Made by a program: the position numbers and the translations under genes. Shown here one piece after another: positions 1 through 6,769 of a DNA stretch of 6,804 nucleotides. Each line of letters begins with the position of its first letter. Positions within the stretch are counted from its first letter, which is position 1. The notes below the pieces were generated by a model that did not search any database, had not been told where the DNA came from, and saw nothing but the letters and a program-made list of their open reading frames with translations. Source of the stretch: JAKEHA01 sp035687255 (GTDB lineage: Bacteria > Krumholzibacteriota > Krumholzibacteriia > WVZY01 > JAKEHA01); contig DASRYI010000197.1 of the NCBI GenBank assembly GCA_035687255.1, positions 1 through 6,804 of the forward strand. Reading direction: 5' to 3'.

Positions 1-347
1 TGTGGGAGTTTCCCGGGGGCAAGGTGCAACCGGGAGAGACCCCGGCGCAGGCCTGCCGGCGTGAGATCCGCGAGGAAACCGGGTTGCGAGTCGACGTGGG
101 CGAGCACGTCGCGCGCGTACACCACGTGTACAGCCACCTCGCGGTGGACATCGATGTATTCCATTGCCGCTACCGGGGCGGAGCGGTGGTCCTGGACGGG
201 CCCACCGATCATCGTTGGATCACGCTGGAAGAAACCGGCGACTACGCATTTCCCAAAGCCAACCACAAGTTCATGCCGGCATTGCACCGTGCACTGACGG
301 ACCGGTCCAGTCCCCGTTCACGTTCACGCAAACCCGCACGGAAATAG
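1..347 (+). CDS. Nudix hydrolase, MutT-like (5' end outside the window)
   Basis: This is the C-terminal part of a Nudix hydrolase, which cleaves nucleoside diphosphates linked to another moiety; MutT-type members remove oxidised dNTPs such as 8-oxo-dGTP. The frame is open from the window edge and begins WEFPGGK at base 3. The whole Nudix box GX5EX7REUXEEXGU is present: GGKVQPGE, seven residues, then REIREETGL, which supplies the metal-binding glutamates. A later W-I-T-L-E...FPKAN segment resembles the C-terminal region of MutT and related NTP pyrophosphatases. The tail is basic and low in complexity (SSPRSRSRKPARK). About 114 residues are visible, so only some 15-30 N-terminal residues should be missing. 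The GTG at base 24 lies inside the Nudix box and is not the start. Family membership is secure; the substrate cannot be read from the sequence. The next gene starts 50 bp downstream on the same strand. Confidence 0.92.
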   Translation, partial: WEFPGGKVQPGETPAQACRREIREETGLRVDVGEHVARVHHVYSHLAVDIDVFHCRYRGGAVVLDGPTDHRWITLEETGDYAFPKANHKFMPALHRALTDRSSPRSRSRKPARK

Positions 348-373
348 CCGCCAACCTTTGCCTGCGATGGCGG
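348..373 (+). repeat. Short inverted repeat after the Nudix gene
   Basis: CCGCCA (348-353) and TGGCGG (368-373) form a perfect 6-bp inverted repeat with a 14-nt loop immediately after the Nudix stop codon. No T-run follows on the plus strand, so it is at best a weak or factor-assisted transcription barrier, or a processing hairpin, ahead of the permease promoter region. Confidence 0.3.
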
Positions 374-378
374 TGACA

Positions 379-394
379 TGGTGGTATATTTGCT
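379..394 (+). promoter_or_regulatory. Candidate permease promoter (extended -10, or sigma-54-like)
   Basis: Two readings overlap here. TGG-TATATT (382-390) resembles an extended -10 element; its start site would fall at about 396-398, on the ATG itself, giving a leaderless mRNA. That would explain why no good Shine-Dalgarno precedes the ATG. Alternatively TGG (379-381) and TTGCT (390-394) have the GG-N10-GC spacing of a -24/-12 sigma-54 element, but the CACG part is absent and the start would fall at about 404, inside the gene and usable only with the ATG at 410. The first reading is preferred. Both are inferred from sequence alone. Confidence 0.35.
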
Positions 395-397
395 GCA

Positions 398-1492
398 ATG
401 ACCTCGTTCATGCGTGAATTTTTTTCCGTCTTCGCCGACATCCTGCGTGATTCGTCACCCTTTCTGCTGCTGGGGTTCGCACTCGCGGGCCTGATTCATG
501 TGCTGATGAAGCGTTTCCCGGGGATCACCGCGGGATTGTCCGGGCCCGGGAATCGTCCCGTGTTTCTCGCCGCGCTGGTGGGCGCTCCCATGCCGTTGTG
601 CTCGTGCAGTGTGCTTCCGGCCGCGCTGGCGCTGCGGCGGCAGGGAGCGAGCAAGGGCGCGACCGCGTCATTTCTCATCTCCGTTCCCGAAACGGACATC
701 GTTTCCATCATGGTCACGCTGGCGCTGATTGGTCCGGTGATGGCGGTTTACCGCCCGCTGGCCGCGATCGTGGCAGCACTGGCGACGGGTCTTGTCATCC
801 AGGTCATGGAGCGCGGAACCCGCGCGCAGACGAAGGTCCCCGCCGATACAGCCTCTGCGGCCGCGTGCTGTGAACCTGCCGCCGACCGCGTTGCATCCCC
901 GGAGCCATGGTGGGTGCGCGCGTTACGTTACGGCTTTGTCGAGATGTTCGACGACATCGCGCCCCAGTTGATCCTGGGCATCGCGGTGGCCGCCGCAATC
1001 GGTGCGCTGGTGCCGGCGCTGGATCCGGCATGGGTCCGCGCACACATCTTCCTCTCCTACGTGGTGATGATGCTGGTTGGAATTCCCATGTACGTGTGCG
1101 CGGCCGCGTCCACACCGGTCGCCGCAGGTCTGATCGCCGCGGGAGTCAGTCCCGGCGCCGCCATGGTGTTTCTCCTCGCGGGTCCCGCCACCAACGTCGC
1201 CAGCATGCTGGTACTGCGCGCGGAGCTGGGGAGGCGTGCGCTGGCTGTCTACGTGGTCATGATCGCCGCCAGCAGTATCGTGCTGGGAGCGATCCTCGAT
1301 GCATTGCTGGGTCTGCGCCACATCAACGTGGCAGCGCTGACGCACGGTGGCGGGGGCGCACCGTGGGTGGGCATGTTGGCGATGTTCGCGTTCCTGCTCT
1401 GGACGGGCACGAGCTTTTACCGCACGCGCATCTGGCGGCGCGCCCGGACCGGTCTCGCCCGCCTGCTCGCAACCGGCTCTTCCGCACGCTGA
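398..1492 (+). CDS. Permease of the SO_0444 / ArsP_1 (DUF318) family, probable heavy-metal efflux
   Basis: This is a 364-residue polytopic inner-membrane protein. It has two similar membrane halves, roughly residues 10-137 and 178-340, joined by a polar linker. Diagnostic segments are PLCSCSVLPAALALRRQGAS (66-85), with Cys68 and Cys70; the SFLISVPETD segment (91-100); and in the second half MYVCAAASTP (231-240) and AGPATNVAS (261-269). These match the permease family that includes the Cu/Zn efflux protein SO_0444 and is related to the ArsP arsenical permeases. The linker carries a vicinal Cys pair (157-158) that could bind soft metals. Export of copper, zinc or a similar ion is inferred from the family; the exact ion is unknown. 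The start at 398 is the first ATG in frame; another lies at 410. Neither has a good ribosome binding site. No metal-responsive repressor gene is seen next to it. The gene converges on the sigma-54 activator with only 13 bp between stop codons. Confidence 0.87.
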   Translation: MTSFMREFFSVFADILRDSSPFLLLGFALAGLIHVLMKRFPGITAGLSGPGNRPVFLAALVGAPMPLCSCSVLPAALALRRQGASKGATASFLISVPETDIVSIMVTLALIGPVMAVYRPLAAIVAALATGLVIQVMERGTRAQTKVPADTASAAACCEPAADRVASPEPWWVRALRYGFVEMFDDIAPQLILGIAVAAAIGALVPALDPAWVRAHIFLSYVVMMLVGIPMYVCAAASTPVAAGLIAAGVSPGAAMVFLLAGPATNVASMLVLRAELGRRALAVYVVMIAASSIVLGAILDALLGLRHINVAALTHGGGGAPWVGMLAMFAFLLWTGTSFYRTRIWRRARTGLARLLATGSSAR

Positions 1493-1505
1493 CGTCCTGG
1501 TTCGC

Positions 1506-3152
1506 CTAGGACTCGCGCGTCTTGATACCGTACTTCTTGATTTTGAGGTGAAGCATCTGACGGCTCAGGTCGAGGGCCCGGGCCGTGTTGCTGATGTTGC
1601 CGTCATTGCGTGCCAGCGCGTCCCGAATCAGACGTTCTTCGTAGCTGTCCATCAGATCGCGGAAAGAACCGGCATCGGTTGGCAACGCCGCGCCCGCGTT
1701 CGGGGAGGGCGCAAAGAAACGATCGAATGCGCCGGCCTGGATCACGCCGTTGTCATCCTGGAAGGCGCTGGCCCATTCCATGGCGTGCTCGAGCTCGCGC
1801 ACGTTTCCGTCCCACCTCTTTCCCAGGAGCAGCGTGCGCGCATCGCGCGAGAGCTGGGCAGGAGGTACGCCACGCTTTTTGGCGACGCGCTGGAGAAAAT
1901 ACTCGGCCAGCGGGAGGATGTCTTCACGCCGCTCGCGCAGCGGAGGAAGGTGCAGCTGCGCTCCCTTGAGGCGGAAATACAGATCGTGACGGAACCTGCC
2001 CGCTTCCGCCTCGTGCGGCAGATCGCGGTTGGTCGCCGCCACCACGTGGACATCCACCTTGCGCACGTGTCCCTGCTCGCCCACGCGCGTGATCTCTCCG
2101 AGTTCCAGGGCGCGGAGCAACTTGGGCTGTGTCTCCAGCGGCATCTCCGCGATCTCGTCGAGAAAAAGCGTGCCGCCGTCGGCGAGTTCGAAGTATCCCG
2201 GCCGGTCGGCGTCCGCGCCGGTGAACGCGCCTTTGCAATGCCCGAACAGGATGCTGTCCGCGAGGCCGTGTGGAATCGAGGCGCAGTTGATGGCCTCGAA
2301 GGGTCCGCCGCGGCGCGGGCTCATCTCATGAATCGCGCGGGCCAGCAGTTCCTTGCCGGTGCCGCTCTCGCCGTGAATGAGCACCGACCTCATGTCGCTG
2401 GGTGCGATCTTCTGGGCGACCTCGAACACGTCCAGCATCTGTTTGTTGCGAATCACCATGCCCGACATGGTGACGTGTTCCGCAAGCTGCTGCCGGAGCC
2501 TCTGGTTCTGCTCCTTCAGGCGCTCGCCGCGGGTAAGCACTTCGCCGTGCACGCGCGCCCTCACAATCGCCACCGCCGCCTGCGCTCCAAACGCGTGCAG
2601 CAGTGAACCGTCGTCATCGGTAAAGGAGGGAAGGACATGGCGGCTGTCGGCGTAAATCACGCCCACCAGTCGCCCCTGGTCGATCAGGGGCAGACACACG
2701 GCCGAGCGGATCTTCTCTTCGACGATGCTGCCCTGCTCTCTCAGGTCATCAATCTGGGCAATGTCGGCGCCAACGAACAGCTGGTGGGTCTCCTCCACTT
2801 TTTCGACCACCGAATGGCTGATGTGACGCGCCCCCTCTTCCTCCCAGGCGGCTCCTCCGCGTGTGCGCCCCGTGAACATGGCGAGCTTCCCGTCTTCCTC
2901 ACGCAGGATGACGTATCCCCGATCGCAGCCGGTCATCCGGATGATGCCGTCGACGATGGCGTCGAGAATGGACTTCAGGTCGAGGGTCGACGTCAGGGAG
3001 GTGGCGACGTCGAAGAGATCCTGGTAGCGGCGGACATCCCCGTCGTTTGCGCTCGCCGGTTCGGCGGCGGGCGGGGCAACGGGCCGGGCGAGCTCGCTCA
3101 GCTCTCGCAGCGGGTCGCGTTCACGCGGATTCTTTCGGGGTCTCGATGCCAT
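1506..3152 (-). CDS. Sigma-54-dependent transcriptional activator (GAF, AAA+, Fis-type HTH)
   Basis: This is a 548-residue bacterial enhancer-binding protein that uses ATP hydrolysis to open promoters held by sigma-54 RNA polymerase. Counting from the ATG at 3152: a basic, Pro/Ala-rich N-terminus (1-40); a GAF sensor domain (about 43-202); a charged, probably coiled-coil linker (about 203-225); and the AAA+ domain (about 230-460). The AAA+ domain has Walker A GESGTGKE (261-268), the sigma-54-contacting GAFTGA loop (308-313), Walker B FLDE (330-333), arginine fingers in FRHDLYFRL (Arg388, Arg394) and the sensor II GNVRE (449-453). The Fis-type HTH is at about 503-546. All key residues are intact, so it should be active. 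The residue two before GAFTGA is Cys306, where Glu is common. There is no receiver domain, so control is likely by a ligand or redox signal at the GAF domain. The frame stays open to 3266, but that extension crosses a terminator hairpin, so 3152 was chosen. No clear Shine-Dalgarno is visible. The gene lies just downstream of a gene with a sigma-54 promoter, its most likely target. Confidence 0.93.
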   Translation of the reverse strand: MASRPRKNPRERDPLRELSELARPVAPPAAEPASANDGDVRRYQDLFDVATSLTSTLDLKSILDAIVDGIIRMTGCDRGYVILREEDGKLAMFTGRTRGGAAWEEEGARHISHSVVEKVEETHQLFVGADIAQIDDLREQGSIVEEKIRSAVCLPLIDQGRLVGVIYADSRHVLPSFTDDDGSLLHAFGAQAAVAIVRARVHGEVLTRGERLKEQNQRLRQQLAEHVTMSGMVIRNKQMLDVFEVAQKIAPSDMRSVLIHGESGTGKELLARAIHEMSPRRGGPFEAINCASIPHGLADSILFGHCKGAFTGADADRPGYFELADGGTLFLDEIAEMPLETQPKLLRALELGEITRVGEQGHVRKVDVHVVAATNRDLPHEAEAGRFRHDLYFRLKGAQLHLPPLRERREDILPLAEYFLQRVAKKRGVPPAQLSRDARTLLLGKRWDGNVRELEHAMEWASAFQDDNGVIQAGAFDRFFAPSPNAGAALPTDAGSFRDLMDSYEERLIRDALARNDGNISNTARALDLSRQMLHLKIKKYGIKTRES

Positions 3153-3167
3153 GGCCAGCCAGCTAGT

Positions 3168-3196
3168 GGGTCCATAGTACCACAGCGGGCGGACCC
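3168..3196 (-). promoter_or_regulatory. Possible promoter/operator of the sigma-54 activator gene
   Basis: A 6-bp inverted repeat, GGGTCC (3168-3173) and GGACCC (3191-3196), flanks the minus-strand hexamer TACTAT (3179-3174). TACTAT could be a weak -10 box with a start near 3167, giving a leader of about 15 nt before the ATG at 3152. No convincing -35 box is visible. The position between a terminator and a start codon makes a promoter here likely, but the exact elements are uncertain. Confidence 0.3.
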
Positions 3197-3205
3197 CAAA
3201 AATGA

Positions 3206-3229
3206 AGAGCCCGCCGGTTGGCGGGCTCT
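3206..3229 (-). terminator. Intrinsic terminator of the small repeat-protein gene
   Basis: AGAGCCCGCC (3206-3215) and GGCGGGCTCT (3220-3229) form a perfect 10-bp GC-rich stem with a 4-nt loop. Read on the minus strand it is followed by TTCATTTTT, a U-rich tail typical of a rho-independent terminator; the plus strand has no such run. It lies downstream of the 59-residue gene and upstream of the activator start, so it should end the small gene's mRNA and separate the two transcription units. Confidence 0.85.
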
Positions 3230-3286
3230 CTGCGTGGATCTCCCCGGCATCGGTCTGGTAGTCCACGCGTCTTCAGGAACGATTCA

Positions 3287-3363
3287 CGATCACGATCGGG
3301 CGCTCAACTCACTTCCTGGCACCTTCCGTTTGAAGCCGCCGTGGCGATCGAGTATCGTGATCG
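3287..3363 (-). repeat. Inverted repeat in the 3' untranslated region of the small gene
   Basis: CGATCACGAT (3287-3296) and ATCGTGATCG (3354-3363) are perfect 10-bp inverted arms separated by 57 nt. The second arm can instead take part in a local hairpin, GCGATC (3344-3349) with GATCGC (3359-3364), so two mutually exclusive folds are possible. No convincing gene is seen between the terminator and the stop codon of the small gene (3230-3391). It reads as a structured 3' untranslated region of about 160 nt. Confidence 0.5.
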
Positions 3364-3391
3364 CTCCGGCATCGTCGGGAATCGTCGCTGA

Positions 3392-3571
3392 CTAACGGTT
3401 CCAGGTGCTGTTGCCCCAGGTGCTGTTGCCCCAGGTGCTATTGCCCCAGGTGCTGTTACCCCAGGTGCTGTTGCCCCACATGCTCTGGCCCATAACACCC
3501 CAGATGCTCTTGCCGAACACCGCCAGCACGCTGAGAACAAGTCCGAAATTGGAAAGGATCATGTACCGCAT
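3392..3571 (-). CDS. Small Trp-rich G-x-S-x-W repeat protein, membrane-anchored or secreted (unrecognised)
   Basis: This is a 59-residue protein I do not recognise. Residues 1-20 are hydrophobic (core YMILSNFGLVLSVLAVFG) and look like a signal anchor or short membrane segment, with no clear signal peptidase site. The rest is a pentapeptide repeat G-x-S-x-W: GKSIW (20-24), a three-residue break GVM, GQSMW (28-32), then five identical GNSTW units (33-57), ending in NR. Seven of 59 residues are Trp and there is no Cys. Each GNST contains an N-x-T sequon. The start at 3571 is set by GGGAGG (3584-3579) 7 nt upstream. The frame stays open to 3688, but that extension would cross the predicted promoter and transcript start. 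The gene has its own sigma-54 promoter and terminator and lies next to a sigma-54 activator. Short W/N/S/G repeats are also found, from memory, in tails of some secreted subtilisin-like proteases, but no protease is present here. Function is unknown; a surface, amyloid-like or signalling peptide are all possible. Confidence 0.78.
   Translation of the reverse strand: MRYMILSNFGLVLSVLAVFGKSIWGVMGQSMWGNSTWGNSTWGNSTWGNSTWGNSTWNR
3401..3514 (-). repeat. 15-bp tandem repeat encoding the pentapeptide units
   Basis: Five tandem 15-bp units of CCAGGTGCTGTTGCC (plus-strand reading) occupy 3401-3475. They differ by one base in unit 3 (GTT to ATT) and one in unit 4 (GCC to ACC). Degenerate units follow at 3476-3490 and, after a 9-bp break, at 3500-3514. 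In the degenerate units the changes are confined to two codons of the minus frame, while the Trp, Ser and Gly codons are kept. Confidence 0.95.
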
Positions 3572-3578
3572 TTTGTTT

Positions 3579-3584
3579 CCTCCC
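3579..3584 (-). promoter_or_regulatory. Ribosome binding site deciding the start of the small repeat gene
   Basis: GGGAGG on the minus strand lies 7 nt before the ATG at 3571. It is the strongest Shine-Dalgarno in the minus-strand half of the window and fixes the protein at 59 residues. Confidence 0.85.
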
Positions 3585-3613
3585 GAAGTGAATCGTGCTT
3601 CTCTTCCGGTCAT

Positions 3614-3641
3614 CCACCGTGTTCCCATTCGGTCTCGGTGG
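3614..3641 (-). repeat. Inverted repeat in the 5' leader of the small gene
   Basis: CCACCG (3614-3619) and CGGTGG (3636-3641) form a 6-bp inverted repeat with a 16-nt loop, lying between the predicted transcript start (about 3651) and the ribosome binding site. It may fold in the leader RNA. No known riboswitch is recognised. Confidence 0.35.
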
Positions 3642-3661
3642 TCCCGGCAGTTCCCCGTTAT

Positions 3662-3678
3662 GGCAACCTGCGTACCAA
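3662..3678 (-). promoter_or_regulatory. Sigma-54 (-24/-12) promoter of the small repeat gene
   Basis: On the minus strand the sequence TTGGTACGCAGGTTGCC matches the sigma-54 consensus YTGGCACG-N4-TTGCW, with exact GG-N10-GC spacing. Only the C after GG (here T) and the final W (here C) differ. The predicted transcript start is near 3651, giving a leader of about 80 nt that contains the ribosome binding site. No competing sigma-70 promoter of similar quality is seen on this strand nearby. The presence of a sigma-54 activator gene next door strengthens the call. Confidence 0.75.
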
Positions 3679-3786
3679 ACGGGAACAAAATTTCCGGGAA
3701 CCCGTTAAACTGTTCTCTCGTAGGTAGTTATTCCTTCCAGTGGCCGCCGATTTCGGGTTGGGCAAGCGAATGCCTGTGGGTTAAAT

Positions 3787-3808
3787 TGTAATGGATATTT
3801 TACATCCA
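3787..3808. promoter_or_regulatory. Overlapping palindromes, candidate activator-binding site
   Basis: TGTAA-N8-TTACA (3787-3804) and TGGAT-N7-ATCCA (3792-3808) overlap in an AT-rich stretch of the divergent intergenic region. They lie about 140-155 bp upstream of the predicted sigma-54 transcript start, a usual distance for enhancer sites of Fis-type activators. They could instead be an operator for the plus-strand protease promoter. The activator's real binding sequence is not known. Confidence 0.4.
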
Positions 3809-3834
3809 GTGTCCGCAAATGCCGGATTGTGCCT

Positions 3835-3840
3835 TATAAG
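3835..3840 (+). promoter_or_regulatory. Possible -10 box of the M16 peptidase operon
   Basis: TATAAG matches the sigma-70 -10 consensus at five of six positions and sits 32 bp before the ATG, giving a leader of about 25 nt. No good -35 hexamer is found at 16-18 bp upstream, so the promoter may be weak or activator-dependent. Confidence 0.35.
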
Positions 3841-3872
3841 ACTCTATTGTCAAACAAGATACGGAGTGTAAA

Positions 3873-5245
<1,373 letters not shown>

Positions 5246-5249
<4 letters not shown>

Positions 5250-6769
5250 ACCGCTCCCCGTTGAAGATCGGACTATCCGTCCTGGCGGTGGCCGCGCTGG
5301 CCATGCTGGTGGCGCCCGGTGATGCCCGCACGCAACATGCGGGTATTCCCACTGTCCTGCTGCCCATCGCCTCCTCGCCCCTGGTCACCTTCCGCATCCA
5401 GTTCCGCGCCGGGGCCGCCGACGACCCCGCGGGCAAGAAGGGGCTCACCTACCTGACGGCGTCGATGCTCACCCAGGGTGGCACCACCCAGCACACCTAC
5501 GAGGAGATCACGTCGCTCTTCTACCCCATGGCGGCGGGCGTGGACGCGGTGGTCGACAAGGACGTCACCACCTTTGTGGGCACGACCCACATCGACAATC
5601 TGGACAGGTATCTCGATCTGCTGCTGCAGATTCTGCTCGAGCCGCGCTTCGACGAGCACGACTTCGAGCGCCTCAAGACGAACCAGTCCAACTATCTCTC
5701 CAAGACGTTGCGCGGTGGCAACGACGAAGAGCTGGGCAAGCAGGCACTCGGCGTGTTCATGTACGCGGGCCATCCCTACGGTTCACCCAACCAGGGGCTG
5801 GTGTCGAACCTCGATGCCATCACGCTCGACGACGTGAAGGCGCAGTACAAGGCCATGTTCACGCGCGACAACGTCACCATCGGACTCGCGGGTGGATATC
5901 CGAAGAATCTGGTGGACCGCGTTTCCAAGGCCCTGTCCAACCTGCCGGCGGGTCCGCCCACGCATCCGGTGCTGCCCGAACCACAGAAGATCTCGGGCAT
6001 CGAGATCATGGCCATCGAGAAGGAGGCGCGCGCCACCGCCATCTCGATGGGCTTCCCGCTGGATGTAACGCGCGCCGACCCGGACTTCTACGCCCTGATG
6101 GTGGCGAATTCACATCTCGGCGAACACCGCACCATGAACGGCGTGCTCATGAACCGCATGCGCGAAGTTCGCGGGCTCAATTACGGCGACTACTCGTACA
6201 TCGAGCATTTCGTCCAGGACGGCGGTTCGACGCTGCCCATCACCAACATTCCGCGCAGCCAGCAGTACTTCTCGATCTGGATCCGTCCCGTGCAACCGCA
6301 GCACCGTCAATTTGCGCTGCGGCTCGCATTGTGGGAGCTCGACCGGATGGTTCGCGACGGTCTGACGCAGGAGGAGTTCGAGGAGGCGCGCTCGTTCGTG
6401 AAGAACTACAGCAAGCTGTGGGCGCAGGACCAGAGCCGCCGGCTCGGCTACCTGATGGACTCGCGCTTCTACGGGATGGATGACTTTCTCGGCACGCTGC
6501 CGGCCAAACTGGACGCGCTCACGCTCGATCAGGTCAATGCCGCCATCAAGAAGCACCTGCGCTCGGATGGTTTGCGTGTGGCCGTGGTCACCAAGGGCGC
6601 GGACGCGTTCCTCACGGACGTGATCAACAACACCCCGTCACCGATGGTGTATGACGCGGAGGGCATTCCGCAGGATGTGCTCGAGCAGGACAAAGCCATC
6701 GCCGTCTACCGGCTGAACGTGAACCGCGCAGCGTCGAAAGTCGTCGACGTCTCCGACATGTTCCAGTAG
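5246..6769 (+). CDS. M16-family peptidase-like subunit lacking the zinc motif, exported
   Basis: This is a 507-residue M16-fold protein that pairs with the upstream catalytic subunit. Residues 6-27 form a signal peptide (possible cleavage after GDA, residue 27). In the first domain the segment GLTYLTASMLTQGGT (66-80) aligns with the catalytic partner's zinc helix, but HXXEH has become YLTAS (69-73). No Glu is seen at the third-ligand position near residue 149. It is therefore predicted to be catalytically dead. The second domain keeps the Arg/Tyr signature LMNRMREVRGLNYGDYSY (301-318), which in M16B partners helps bind the substrate. A string HLGEH (290-294) lies just before it. The GTG start is supported by TGGAGG (5234-5239) 6 nt upstream and by the GTGA overlap with the upstream stop. 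In known M16B heterodimers one subunit supplies zinc and the other the Arg/Tyr pair; this pair fits. Only 35 bp follow the stop, with no terminator visible. Confidence 0.92.

Noticed and set aside
348..373. Intrinsic terminator after the Nudix gene
   Set aside because: The 6-bp inverted repeat has a 14-nt loop and no following T-run.
1347..2606. Long open frame on the plus strand opposite the activator gene
   Set aside because: GC-rich coding DNA commonly leaves the opposite strand open. It overlaps both the permease and the activator, and its translation has no recognisable domain.
3153..3266. Longer activator reading frame starting at 3266 (38 extra residues)
   Set aside because: The extension is coded by an intrinsic terminator hairpin and its U-tail, and has no ribosome binding site or domain-like sequence.
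2637..3395. Second long plus-strand open frame opposite the activator N-terminus
   Set aside because: Antisense shadow of the GAF region that also runs through the terminator and the 3' untranslated region; no domain or ribosome binding site seen.
3401..3514. CRISPR-like array
   Set aside because: The units are 15 bp, directly abutting, with no spacers and no cas genes.
3304..3540. Minus-strand frame with GATAP repeats
   Set aside because: The substitutions between repeat units change amino acids in this frame, and no ribosome binding site precedes it.
3572..3688. Longer frame for the small repeat protein starting at 3688 (98 residues)
   Set aside because: It would start upstream of the predicted transcript start and include the sigma-54 promoter. 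The internal ATG at 3571 has a strong ribosome binding site and begins a hydrophobic segment.
3758..3774. Second sigma-54-like element on the plus strand toward the M16 genes
   Set aside because: It has TTGG and GG-N10-GC spacing but misses the CACG block and has ATGCC in place of TTGCW. Too weak to claim.
3405..3791. Plus-strand frame with LLPQV repeats across the tandem tract
   Set aside because: Any 15-bp repeat is open in several frames. This one has no ribosome binding site, and its non-repeat part is antisense to the promoter and leader. The two repeat substitutions are also synonymous here, so that test alone does not separate it from the minus frame; the other evidence does.
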